Source of the DNA: Stagonosporopsis chrysanthemi
Taxonomy: Eukaryota; Ascomycota; Dothideomycetes; Pleosporales; Didymellaceae
Direction: 5' to 3'
Length of the DNA: 61,096 nt
Assembly (NCBI GenBank): GCA_022560025.1
Contig: JAFISE010000171.1
Location: 2,850 to 63,945, forward strand
Below are positions 22,601-35,159 of the stretch, one piece after another; the first letter of the stretch is position 1; each line of letters begins with the position of its first letter. Under the pieces are notes generated by a model. That model saw only the letters and a program-made list of their open reading frames with translations, made no database searches and was not told where the DNA came from. Position numbers and translations under genes: made by a program.

Positions 22601-25050
22601 CATATTTAAAACATCTATAGATTATAATATTATAACTATAGCAATCTTAATATAATAGTATAAGTAGCTGTGCTTAACATGTCTATACTTATTAGCTTAT
22701 AGTAATCTTATATTCTAAGAGGTTGTAGTACTACTTTATAGGTTACTACTACTACTTCTTCTAGTATTAGTTTTCTGTTAGCAACTTGTAAAGAGTATAG
22801 TTTATTCTTTCTTTACTTAGTTATACTTATATAGTTAACAGCAGCTTAAGATATGTAATTTCTCTATACTCTTAAGTCTACTATTACTATTATCTATTAG
22901 CTATTTAGTACAACAAAGATTCTAATAAAGTAATTAGTTCTAATAGAATTAATAGATTAGTCTCTAGCACTTAGTATTAGTGTATATCTAAAAAAGGTTC
23001 TTTCTTACTATCTATTTTATATAGGTTAAGAAATCTGTTCTATATCTTAGCTTCTTTATAAAGCTTATAGTCTTAGTATAGGTATTATTTCTAATATAGG
23101 TTCAAGCAGCACTTATTAACTAGTAGCTGTTTTAAGTATGTATATTGTGTTATCTTCTTTCTTAAGAAGTACTTCTATTATTATTTATTCTAGAAGTAGA
23201 TTTTATATATATTATTAGTGTATTTAAACTATTTTATATAACACTTGTAATAGATACTAGAAGACTATCTACTATAGAGCTTGTCTTTATCGTGTATTAT
23301 ATAGCTATTATTACTATATGTAGTCTACGTAGTAGTAAAGTGTTGTAAGTCTTATAAGTCTAGTATATATATTAGTAGCAGGTTAATATATTGTACTAGA
23401 GCTCTGTAAAAATTAAGTTTGTCTAAGCTATACGCATCTTTGTTATATTACCTTAGTTTAGCAATTATAGCATAATTGTTATAGTAGTATTTACTAAACT
23501 ATTCTACTTACTATTTATCTTGCGTTTTTAAGAGCTAGTAGATAGATACTAAAGTGTTCTTGCAGTTTTTACAAACTTAAAAAGACGCTTTTATTTATAT
23601 TTAAGTTGCTGTATTATTATAATTATTTAAAAGTTGCTAGAGGAACTTCTATAACTTAATATAAGCTACTTTAAGCATATTATCTATAATATCTAGTATA
23701 TTATTATTACAAGCGTACTTCTAGTTGTATAGTGCCTTGTTATATACTATATATTTATTAGACTCTTAGTTAACAGTACTAGTGTAGTATTCTTGTTTGT
23801 CTAAATACTAATTTAAGGTTTAGATTATTCTATTATAATTATTCTTAAATACTAGTCTTTAGTATACATTCTTTGCTTATTATACTAGTTAGTATATAAC
23901 CTTATTAAGCTTATATAGTATAAGTACTCTGCTTTAGATATTTTATTAGTTTTTATTAGGTACAATATATCTGTTATCTATTCTAGAGTCTATTTCTAGC
24001 TCTTTTATAAAAAGTTCTATGTCTTTAGTAAGTATTTCTTATTTACTAGTATTAGCAGAGTCTATCTTAATAGTAAGTATATTAAGCTCCTGTGTTACTT
24101 TATTCTTGTTTTAGCAGTCTCTAGTGTAGTAGCCTTGTTTGCTATAGCTATAATAAGTTACTAAAGGCTTGTTACTTCCTTTACTACTCTTGTTCTTATT
24201 ATTCTAACACTTAGGTCCTTTGTTAAGGTTAGAGAGGTCTATAGCTTTAAGACTATAATAGTTACTAGTTCTTATATAGATATAATATAAGGTATTAGAC
24301 AGGTACTATCTTTTATACTATCTATATTAAAAGTTATTATTTCTCTTCTAGGGCTAGTGTTGTTATATAGTAAACAGGTTCTATTAGCTATTATAAATCC
24401 TATAACTAAGTTCTTAGTTAAGTTTATAAAGTTAATTATTAATATTAATAGTTTTCTAAATAAATATATTAAGAGTATTAAGGTATACACTGCTATATAT
24501 TAGTTCTTCCTTAACTCTTAGTTTAAAGCCTTGTTAAAATAGAGTAAGTAAAGCAGTGTTATCTTAGTTAGTATTAGCTGCAAGTTATTAAAAGTTAGCA
24601 GTATAGTCTGTAGCAGAATTGCGCTGCTAGATATACTAAATCTTGCGCTAAGCAATGCTAGGCTTATTAATAACTCTAAAGATAGTCTTTACCTTTTTTT
24701 TAAAGTTATTAATATTATATATCTATTTATTAGCTTTGTCTAGAGTGTCTCTTACAGTTTACAATTAAAAGAGTAGCCTAATCTATTTTAGAACTTAGTT
24801 ATGCATATAACTAGCTATAAAAGTAACTTGCTAGACTTCTAGTATATTCTGTTCTTAGAAGGTAAAGAACAAGTCTTACTAGAGTAGCTATTTATCTAGC
24901 TTGTTATAGTCTCTATAGTAGAAGTTAGGCTTTGCAATAGAGATTATATTACTTCTAGAAGCTACTTTATAGACAGGTAAAGCTTTGTTAGAGCTACTTA
25001 GAGTAGCTAAGTTTCCTAAGGTAGTAGATATTTTAAGAGTATTTAAATTA
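19690..25050 (-). pseudogene. gag-pol relic of element A
   Basis: Minus-strand order fits Ty3/Gypsy. A degraded CCHC knuckle (reads Y/C-x2-Y-x3-G-Y-x4-C) lies at about 24115-24165. The reverse-transcriptase catalytic strand VVYLDNILVY is at about 21803-21832. The integrase C-terminal part and a chromodomain-like stretch (NNKYLVKxLGYLELEN) are near 19690-19790. Stop codons, mostly TAG and TAA, appear throughout. The element is dead. Confidence 0.75.
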
Positions 25051-25055
25051 TTAAC

Positions 25056-25426
25056 GTTATACTTTAAGTAAAGCTTATAAGCACTATTTAATTAGTTCTT
25101 AGAGACAAATATAGTAACAGGAAGCTTAAAGAGTTAAAAGTAAAAAGTATAAATACTATATATCTGTCTTAAAAGTAGAGGTAATAGTAAGTAGTATAGA
25201 GTAGACTGTCTAGCTTAAAAGTTAGAGTTAAGATCTAATAACTTAGATTGTTACTTAGGTTAAACACAAACTATAAGAGCTTGTATTTCTACTATGCTAT
25301 ATACTATAACTATAAGATACTTATTAATAAGCAACTAGAGTTAGTCTAATAAGATATAATCTAAATTACTTATTAATAAGTAGAATTATACTATGCTGAT
25401 TAATAAGCACTAGTCTATACGTGCTT
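25056..25426 (-). repeat. 5' LTR of element A, outer part
   Basis: Collinear with 18565-18935. It stops at the TGCTT target site (25422-25426), after which element B begins with TGTAAGAACAAG. The rest of this LTR resumes at 40869. Confidence 0.85.
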
Positions 25427-25704
25427 TGTAAGAACAAGCCTAGTTCTTTAAGCCTAGCTTATACTACCTAACAACTATCTAACTTAGGTTAGTCTTCTAA
25501 CTACTCCTTAGTACAATCTTCCCTAAGCTTCTAGATATAAGAAAGAAAGTCTCTACAGAGTTTAGATAGATAGTTTTAAAGTATTCTTTTATACAAAATC
25601 TATAAGAATAGAGATCTAGTCTTATAGTTTATCTTAGTACTTCTATATACTCTATAGTAGATATTTATACCTTTTAGACTCTTTTAGTATCTTTTATTGT
25701 TATA
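25427..25704 (+). repeat. 5' LTR of element B (278 bp)
   Basis: Starts TGTAAGAACAAGCC and ends GTTATA (originally GTTACA, as in element C's LTRs). The same family of LTR occurs at 33684-33821/40729-40868, 33822-34099, 40446-40723, 50194-50471, 54756-55032 and 59870-60147. Confidence 0.92.
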
Positions 25705-25910
25705 TTATACTTTAAAACTTATTCTAGCTAGTAATAGCCTTATTATAATATTACTATAGTTTTGTTTAGTTATTTATATAAGTATAGCAAAAGTCTATAT
25801 AATACTTAAGCTGTATAAGTCTTTAAATTATTTATACTATATTTAGAATTCTAGAGATTTCTTAATAACTAAAGCCTATAGGTTTAGAACTTCTTACAAC
25901 TTACTACTTA

Positions 25911-27737
25911 AGCAAGTAAGCTATCTAAGCAAGTAAGCTACTTTACTAAATTTTTATACTCTATAACTATAAATCAACTATAGCTTTATTAAACATAGCT
26001 TAATACACTTTTTATAAAACTAATATATACCTTGCAATCTTAGCTCTTAATATAAATTAAATTTAGACTAAAAGGTATGCTATAGCAATGTTTAAAGTCT
26101 TTTGTGCTACTTTCTACTGCTAACACACTAGTAAACCTGCTAGACATAATTACTAGCTTAACTTAAAGAAGCTTACTAAGTAAGAAGAAAAAGTAATAGT
26201 AAAGTATATACTAGATCTAAATGTATGTGTATTTTTGCCTATATATACAGCTGTACGTAATATAGCTAATAAGCTACTCTTAGTGCGTAGTAGCTTTTTT
26301 ATAAGTAGAGACTAGCTAAGTAACACTGTTAAGTATACAGAAAGTCTTAGAACGTATTTTAATTAAGTATATAATAGGCTGAAAGCTCTATATAAAGATC
26401 TAGCTCTAATTAAAAGCTAGTTTAAGCTTGTGCAAGAGATAAAAGCTAAGTATAGTATCTGTAATAATAATATATACAACTTTAATAAAGCTAGTATTAT
26501 AATAGGCAAGATTATAACTAAACTTGTTATAACAGAGTTAGAAAGAAGAAGTAAGCCTAAGGCTATTTAGCTAGGTAATTGCAAGTAGGTAACAGCGATT
26601 GCTGCAATTAACGCTGCTAGCTAGTTAGTTCTGCTGTTCCTTATCTTTACTAGCTAGTATTATCTATCTACCTAGTACAAGGAAGCAGAGATCCTATACA
26701 ACTAGGTAATTATAGTTAGCAATAATAGCTAGACAAATAACAAGCTAAGAGTAGAGTAGCTAAAGCACTTTAATACTTATATAAAGACTTATATTGTTAG
26801 TATATATTACTTACTTGTCTTTAACAGCTATAAGAGCTACTACTCTCTTAAGTGTTAAGAGCTCTGCAAAGAGATTAATATCTATACACTCTGTATACTG
26901 CCTTACTTATTTTATCTACTATAGCTACTTAATATTAGCTGCTTCTTGCTATTAAAGCGCGCGTATCGCTGTAAGGTTAAGAGCCTTATCTACTACTACA
27001 TTAACTATATTACTAAGCTTAAGTTCTTGCTAGCTTTTAAGGCAGCGTTTACTTAATTATTTACCTTAGCTAATATCTGCTTAGCCTTTTAAGGCGTAAG
27101 ACTTGTACCTTTCTAACTAGACGCTGTGCTCTTAAAGCTTAACGTGCAGCTACGTACACTTACTCTAGATACTCTGCTAGAAGCTCTCTAAGAAGCTTGT
27201 ACACTAAGCAATATATATAAGCTTAAGGCTTAATTAATATTATTATATAATTATGTGTAACAGTATAAGAGCTTGTTACTAGCTTTAATTATTAAAGTAA
27301 TTAACTAGTTTAAAAAAAGTGCTAAGGTAGTAATACTATTAGCTAAGCTAATACACAATTAGATTGCTAGCTTTAAAAAGGCTAATAAAGCAGTGTTAGC
27401 ACACAAACAGCGTAAAAAAAAGTATATACAGTAGCTTAGAGTCTTAATAAAGAAAGCTAGAAAGGATATATTTGCTTAATATAAGGCTAATTAGCAGATT
27501 ACTTATAAAGAGTGTTAAGAAAGAAAGCAATTAAGCTACAGCTACTAGGTACTTGTGCACTATAAGAGATACAGAGAGACTAGATGTAACTTATATATGT
27601 GTAAAAAAATACTTTAGATACTACTTAATTTATTCTATAGATATCTATATATTAAATTATTACGTTGTTAAGATATATAATTATAGAAGTGTGCAAAGTT
27701 AGTTAGGTAGCTTACTTACTTAGATAGCTTACTTGCT
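25911..27737 (+). mobile_element. Pogo-like (Tc1/mariner) DNA transposon F inserted in the leader of B
   Basis: The 31-bp terminal inverted repeats start AGCAAGTAAGCTATCTAAGC (left 25911-25941, right 27707-27737, one mismatch) and contain a doubled AGCAAGTAAGCTA motif. TA flanks both ends. Length 1827 bp. Element E, a sister of B, lacks the insertion at the same place. The plus strand carries a mutated pogo/CENP-B-type transposase. Recognisable blocks are LTKQEEKVIVKYILDL near the N-terminus, FKLVQEIKAKY, YNFNKASIIIGKI (first catalytic Asp region, GAT-to-AAT changed), LKHFNTYIKTYI and FKAAFT. There are many TAG stops. Inactive. Confidence 0.85.
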
Positions 27738-27739
27738 TA

Positions 27740-30700
27740 GTACTTATATTATACTAAGGTAGATACTTAAAGACTATTAACAACTTGCTTAATTTAGATA
27801 CAACCTTAATCTTAGGAAATCTATTAGAACCTACTACTTAGTTCTAGAACTAATTAAGAGCTAGACACTTTTAGAGCCTTATATTAGTATAACTGTCTTC
27901 TATTAGCAATAGATTTAACTTAAAGCTATTCTACTATAATCTCTTAGAAGAAATAGCCTAACTATAGTAAGAACTTGCTTAGTTACGTGCTAGTCTTACT
28001 CTACATTACTTCTTACTTATAATAGAAATACTACTAATAGGCATACTATATTAATCTACTATAAAGCAGCTATTAGAAGCTAGCTTAGTACTTACAGTAT
28101 ATAAGAAGCTTTCTAAAAAAACTCCTAATATTAAGGTTCTTACTAATAGAAGTAACTTTACCTTTTAGTAATAGTGTACCTCTGTTTAAAACTAACTTAA
28201 TATTAATATAGACTACTATTAGAATATATATACCTATATAGCTCTTGTCTAAGGCTATATATCTAGATTAGCTAAAGAATACTTAGAACCTTAGTACCTT
28301 TCTAATAATAAGACAGACTGTTTTTTTACTACAGAAGAGATAATTACGCTTCCTAAGATATACTTTAGTACAAAGAATAAGTAGGCAGAAAGCTAAGCAG
28401 CCTTTAATTAACTTTAAATAGAAAAATTAGAAGCTTTCTTAGCTTTTAAGAGCTACTTTCTTAGTACAGCTATTAAAAGAAAGGTATTTTAATAAGAATA
28501 GTTTTACTATATACAGACTAAGATCTCTCTAAGTATTTATATACGTTCTCTAAGCTTTAAGTAGTAATAGTATAATTTCTTTTTTTAAATAATAGAATAC
28601 CTAACTGCCTATAATATAGAAAGAAAGAATAACTCTACTATACTAACTTATACTATTTTACAACCTCTAAGATTAATAAGAACCTACTAGTTAGATATAA
28701 AATAGAGCTTTGTTACAACAAGTTAGTAAGATTACTTTTTTCTTAGCTAATCTACTTACTTTGCCTAGAGTACCTCTGTACCCTACTAACCTTTTAACAT
28801 ACCTGTACCTAAAAAGAATATAACTCTAAGAGCTTGCTATAACTATAAAAGGCTAGGGCACTTTACTAAAGATTGTATAGTACTCTGCGTGTGCAAAATT
28901 AAGGTAGAATAAAAAGACTTTGTTAATGCTAAAGAAGACTCTAACAAGACTAATACAATCTCTATAGAAAATAGTTCTGCCTAAGAAGATTACTCTACCT
29001 AGACCTAAACTAATATAATCTATCTAAGTTCTTATTATTTTATTTGTTTAATAGACTTTATTTCCTTACTTCTACTATTCTTTGTAACTAAGAGCTTAGT
29101 GTTTAACTCTACTCCTTAGTTAATACTAGTGCCTAAGGATTTTTATTTTTAAACTCTAATATTATATATTCTATCTTTACTTTTCTTTATAAACCTATCT
29201 AGAAGCTACTTTCCTTAGTTTAGGTTAAAGGTTTCTAAGATTAAATTACTTCTTCTATAACCTAGTATATATAGTTATACTTTATAGTTAATAGCTAAAA
29301 AGTATATAACTACCTTTTTATTATTATAGAATTTAGATTACAAGATTGCATTATTAGAATTAAGTAGTTAAAGTGTTTTAAGCTGTAACTTAATATAGAT
29401 AGGTCTTAGTTAATATAGCCTGCTGAATACTCTTGTTCTTATAATCTAGCGCTGCCTCTACTAATAATATTATAACAACCTTTACAGAAAGGCAAAGCCT
29501 AGCAAGATATATAGTAATAGGATGCTCTATAGAAATAAAAAGAGTATTAGTAATAATACAGCCTTAGTACTACTATTTAACGCATAAAAAGTATATTAAG
29601 GTTGTTTAAGTTTTGTTTGCAACTCTTACTACTACTTAACTAGGCAGCAAACTCTTTTATAACTGCTCTAACTAAGGTTGCTACTATTACTATACTCTTC
29701 GCTAATACTTTTTACTTCTTAATAAAAAAAGTATAGAACAAGTTCTTTATAACTAATCTATATAAGATTAATTACATTATAAAAGAGAAGTGCTACTAAG
29801 ATAACTTTAAAAACAGTTAATAAATCTAGAAATACTTACTAGCCTAGTACTCTTAGTATGTTAGTATATTTAATAAGGCAGAAGCTAAAAGCCTTTTATA
29901 ATATTGCTCTTACAACTACAAGATTTTTTTAAAAAGACTCTTGCTAAATTATTAGTCTTTTTTATATAAACAGAACCTAGAGAAACTTAAAGCTACTATA
30001 AAGTTTGTATAAGAACAGCTATGCTATAGTTAGATTAAATGTAGCTAAAGCCTATTTATATTACTAGTACTATATATATAGAAGCTAAATAAAAGCCTAT
30101 ATATCTATATAAATTATTGTAAATTAAATAATCTTACTTGTAAGGACTTTTATCTAATACTCTGTATAAACAAGCTACTTGCCTAACTATCTAAGGCAAA
30201 GATATTAACAAGTTTAATATTTAATTAGCTTTTACCTAAATCTATATAGATTCTACTTCTAATAGGTATACTATATTCTAGATATATTATAGTATATATA
30301 AGTACAAGGTCTTACTATTTAGTTTGTATAATAACCTAGACTACAGAACTAAGCTAAAGACAGACGTATCTAATAAAGTAGTTGTAGGAGTTATATCTTA
30401 GAAACATTCTAATAGATACTAGTATCCTATAGCGTTCTATAGCTAATTGCTATCTAGTTTAGAATTAAATTAGGAAATCTACAACAAGAAACTCTTTGCT
30501 ATTTTCTAAGTATTTAACAAGTAGCAAGTAGAACTAACGTCTATACTAAATTAGATCTATAACTACTCTAACTACTGTTCTCTAGAATATTTTATAACTA
30601 CTAAGGTCTTAAATGCCTTATAAGCTAGGTAGGCAGAAGTACTTGCTTTGTTTAACTTCTAAATTAAGTACACTCTAGAGAAGAATAATAAAAGGGCTAA

Positions 30701-32450
30701 TATCCTTAGTTAAAGAGGTTAAGACCTAGCTAACCTTAAGTTAGCTTAGAAAGATAATTGCTTCTAGGTAATATTAAGTCCCTAACAACTTTACAACTAT
30801 ATTAACTCTAATCTTACCTAGGTCTATCTTTTATATTCTTTAGTATACACTATCTATACTTTATAGCTAGAGATATAGTTAGACTCTTTAGAACTAATTA
30901 AAGCTATACTGCAATATAATTGCTAAGCCTTTAAAAAAGAGCAAAAATCTCTAGCTTCTAATTATTAGATCTATAACAGCCTACTTCTATATTAAGATTA
31001 TTTGTATATAGCCTTAGACTCTTTGTTATATACCTGCCTTATCTAAGAAACTTATAACTAAGTATCTACTACTTACCTAAGCGCAAAGAAAACCTACTAG
31101 CTACTATTCTAATAGTATTACTAGTAGAGTATAGAAGCAAGCTATAAACAATATATAAGAAACTATATCTTCTATTATTATAGTTATTTAAAACAGACCT
31201 AACTCTGTAGATACTTATATCTACTACCTATCTTTAATTAACCTATATTGTACCTATATATAGATTTTAAAGATTTTCTAAAAGACAAAGCTAGATCTAA
31301 TTCGATAATTGTTATTATTAACTCTTTAATAAAACAAGTAATTATAATCCTATGCTATAAAATAATAACTATATAAAAGATATTCTCTTTGTTTATCTAA
31401 TAGGTCTATTGTTTTAGTTATACTTCTAAGTTAATAGTATTAAATTATAGACTCTAGTTTATATCTTGTTTCTAGTCTAAGTTCTGTTAGATTATTAGTA
31501 TTAGATTTAAGCTTTCTACTACTTACTATAAGGAAACTAACAGCTAAACAGAGAATCTAAATAAGTATATTAACTAGCAGCTAGAACTATTTATAATATA
31601 CTATTAGGATAACTAGTCTAAATTACTGCTGCTTATCAACTGTATATAACTTACCTTATCTTATTCTAGTATTAGAATAACTTCTTATTAAGTATTGTTT
31701 AGAAGTAAACCTAGACAGAGCTAGTAGTAGAATAGAACTAATATAGATACAACTCCTTGTAACAACTTAAACTACTAGAATATACTTACTCTAGCAACCT
31801 ATATATACTTAGCTTAGAAAGTAGCTAAAGAGAATATAGAAAAGGCGCAGCTGTAAATAAGAGCTACTAAAGACAAGCGCTGCAGTCTAGTTAACTAGGC
31901 AGTAGGTAATAAGGTATAGTTATTAACTAAGAACTTAGCTATTAAGTATCTTAGCTAAAAGCTATCTAACTTATAGAAAAGTCTATTTAAAGTTCTTAAG
32001 CAAGTTCGTTATTTATAGTGTTTAAAACTTGTTTCTAGTTTATAAATTTACAATATCTTTACTCTAGATATACTCTGCAAAGACCTAGTAAACTCTCTGC
32101 CTAGATAAAAAGCCTTAAAACTCTTAGGTGTCTTAATATAAGAAGTTAAGGAATAAGAAGTATATAAGATACTAGTAAGCAAGTTCTTTTAACAACGTTT
32201 AAAGTACTATGTAAGCAAAGTAGAATACAACTTTAACTTTACCTAGTACTTAGTAGAAAACCTTAAGAATACTTTTTACAAGCTAAGAGTAATTTATAAT
32301 AGGTATCTGTAGTTACTAAATTAAATTAAATCTTAGAAAGAAAATAGCTAGTAATAGTTTAAGTAAGCACGTTATAAATTTAAAAGACAAAGAAAATCTA
32401 AACTACTTTAAACTTCTACTAACCTAGCTAAGTAATAAAAGAAAACGTCT
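27740..32450 (+). pseudogene. gag-pol relic of element B
   Basis: Plus-strand order is complete. Gag is followed by a degraded CCHC knuckle (ACYNYKRLGHFTKDC, about 28840-28880). The protease site near 29120-29150 reads NTSAxGFLFLNSN, with the catalytic Asp changed to Asn by a G-to-A change. RNase H is at about 30340-30540 (FYSQLLSSLELN, EIYNKKLFAI). The integrase DD35E tail region follows, and a chromodomain lies at about 32140-32310 (KYYVSKVEYNFNFT, LVENLKNTFYKLR). The product matches that of C along its length but with far more stops. Confidence 0.8.
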
Positions 32451-32519
32451 ACTCTACTATATATATAATAATTAAGCTAGAGCCTTACTAACGTTGCTTA
32501 TCTCTTCTTTAGCATCTAC

Positions 32520-33000
32520 TATAAAAGTATCTAAAGAAAGCTAAGCTTTTTTAAGTATAGTTTTCTTAAGACCTTTGCCCTTAGTACTCTTTTATAGAGC
32601 CTTAACTACTAAAGCCTGTAGAGATACTACTACCTGCCTTAGCTCTACTACTTTATTGCGCAGAGACTTTACCTATATAGTAAGCGCTTTTATTACCTTT
32701 ACTAAGGCTTTATTAGTAATAAGCTAGACATAGTACTAATAGAGTAATATATTAGCAGCTAATACCTCTTTAAGCTACGCAGTTGCTACTTATACAATAC
32801 TTACTAAGGTATAAGCTAACTAATAGAGGTTATCCTAAGTAGTCTTATAAACAGCCTTTATAGCTATTACTTCTAACTTTCTTTACTTTTTATTCTCTAC
32901 TACAGCTTTCTTCTATATAACAAGGTTGCTTTTAAAAGTGTTATACTTAGGTCTAATATAAAATAGTACCTATTTAAAAGTTAGCCTAAAGACTAATAAA
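32520..33000 (-). pseudogene. Antisense ORF relic of element B
   Basis: The reverse complement of this segment is collinear with the antisense ORF of element C at 34503-34976. B is so mutated that it no longer reads as a frame by itself. The shared start region (around 32940-32990) and the block around 32640-32700 are recognisable. Confidence 0.5.
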
Positions 33001-33683
33001 AAAAGAGTACTAAGATTAAACTAGACAACACTTCTTATTTTAAGGTATATAATAAGTACACTTTAATAATAATACTTTGTAGAAGTTATACTCTATCTTA
33101 TAGCTTTGCGCAAAGGCTTAAATTAAATAAAAGTAGATAACCTAATAAGCTACTATAAGAGCGCTAAGAAAGATAGGTATTAGTATAGTAACTAAAACAC
33201 AAGCCTAGTAATAGTTAATAGCAATTAGATAAAGTTATTTAAAGTACTTACAGCAAGAATTAGTATCTATAAGAGAATAGAAACAGGTAGAGTACGTATT
33301 GTTTACTTAAGAGGCACACTGTAAGCAATTTAATCTAATTAGGAAGTAGATTAAACGCGTTTCTATAGTTACTATAACTTTAGTAAAAGCTACCTTATTA
33401 TAGTACAGGCTCTTATAATAGCTATAAGCTTAGTAATAATCTAATTTACTTAGTTATTATTACTAAAGAGCTTGCCTAAGACAGATAAGTACAGAGTAGC
33501 TAATATAGCTTATATAGCAAAACCTAAATAGAGGTTAATAATAGTAAAGAAAGACTAGAGTCTTAGAATAGATAGAAGTTAGATATATTCTATACTCTAC
33601 TAAAGTTTAAACCTTTATAGTATAAGAATTTTCTTTATAATTTTGTAGAATTAAAGACAATCTACCTATAAAGAAGAAGGTAA

Positions 33684-33821
33684 TATAAAGACAAGCCTAG
33701 TTTATTAAGCCTACTTTATACTACCTAACAACTACCTAACTTAGGTTAGTCTTTTAACTACTCCTTAGTATAATCTTTCTTAAGCTTCTAGGTATAAAAG
33801 AAAAAGTCTTTATAGAGTTTA
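33684..33821 (+). repeat. 3' LTR of element B, first part
   Basis: The first 138 bp of the 278-bp LTR, preceded by a polypurine tract (AAAGAAGAAGG, 33670-33680). It ends at GTTTA (33817-33821), the target duplicated by element C. Confidence 0.88.
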
Positions 33822-34099
33822 TGTAACGACGCAGGATGCTAGAGGAGTCCGAATCGTATAGGTATCCGCTACGAGGTGTATAGAAGCACTAGGATAAACT
33901 GCAGGACTAGATCTCTATTCCTATAGGTCTTGTACGAAAGGATACTTTAAAACTATCTATCTGAACTCTGTAGAGACTTCTCTTCTTATACCTAGAAGCT
34001 CAGGGAAGACTGTACTAAAGAGCAGTTAGAAGACAGATCTAAGTTAGGTAGTTGTTAGGTAGTGTAAGATAGGCTTAAAGAACTAGGCTTGTTCTTACA
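33822..34099 (-). repeat. 3' LTR of element C (278 bp)
   Basis: Reverse complement of the family LTR; pairs with 40446-40723. Confidence 0.93.
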
Positions 34100-34502
34100 T
34101 TACCTCCCTCCTTGTAGGCAGATTGTCCCTAATTCTGCAAAATTGTAAGGAAAATTCTTGTGCTATAAAGGTTTAAACTTTAAGAGGGCATAAAACACAT
34201 CTAACTCCTATCTGTCCTAAGACTCTAGTCTTCCTTTACTATTGTCAACCTCTATTTAGGTTTTGCTGCACAACCTATGTTAGCTACCCTGCACTTATCT
34301 GTCCTAGGCAAGCTCTCTAGTAACAATAACTAGGCAAATTAGATTGTTACTAGGCTTATAGCTGTTGTAAGAGCCTGCGCTAACAGGGTGGCTTTTACTA
34401 ACGTTGTAGTGACTGTAGAAACGCGTTTAATCTACTATCACTCTCCTCCTATCAGTCCTTAGGCTAACTTTTAAATAGGTGCCAATTTACGTCAGACTTA
34501 AG

Positions 34503-34976
34503 TACGATGCTTTTTAGGGCAACCTCGTCGCGTAGGAGGAGGCTACAGCAGAGGAAAGTAGGGAGTTAAAAGAGCTAGAGGCAACAGCTGCGCAGGCTGT
34601 TTGTAAGACTGCTTGGGGTGACCTCTGTCAGTCAGCCTATGCCTTGGCGAGTGTAGTGCAGGTGGCGACTGCGCAGCTTAAAGAGGTGTTAGCTGCTGAC
34701 GTGTTACTCTATCAGTACCACGTCCAGCCTGTTACTAATTAGGCCTTAGTAGAGGCGATAGGGGCGCTCACTGCGCAGGTAAGGTCCCTGCGTGATGAGG
34801 TGGCGGAGCTTAGGCAGGCAGTAGTATCCCTGCAGGCTCTGGTAGTTGAGGCTCCACGACGGAGCACTAGGGGCAAGGGCCTAAAGAAGTCAGTGCCTAA
34901 AAAGGCATTAGCTAATTTAGATGCTCTCCTAGTAGACGCTAAGGAGATAAGCAACGTTAGTAAGGCTCTAGCTTGA
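34503..34976 (+). pseudogene. Antisense ORF of element C, coiled-coil protein
   Basis: On the strand opposite to C's gag-pol, between the chromodomain and the 3' LTR, 157 codons read in one frame to a terminal TGA at 34974. The only interruptions are three TAG codons. Readable parts include ESRELKELEATAAQAV, a heptad-like stretch (ALTAQVRSLRDEVAELRQAV, about 34768-34830), and a basic tail (RRSTRGKGLKKSVPKKA). Each TAG fits a former CAG or TGG. The upstream start is not clear: the frame is open above 34503. The predicted product would be a soluble coiled-coil protein with a nucleic-acid-binding-like basic end; no known family recognised. An accidental mirror of the pol frame is unlikely because this segment lies outside pol. 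Confidence 0.65.
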
Positions 34977-35159
34977 TCACCCTATGTACAGTAGGGTAGA
35001 CGTTTTCCTTTGTTACTTAGCTGGGTTAGTAGGTGTTCAGAGTAGTCTAGATTTTCTTTGTCTTTTAAATTCATGACGTGCTCACTTAAACTGTTACTAG
35101 CTGTTCTCTTCCTAGGATTTGATCTAATTTAGTAACTGCTTTAGGGGACCTAGTAATTG

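Noticed and set aside
34739..34954. Minus-strand open frame of 71 codons in element C
   Set aside because: It is the mirror of the coiled-coil antisense ORF on the plus strand; Ser/Thr/Arg-rich composition without heptads or family resemblance.
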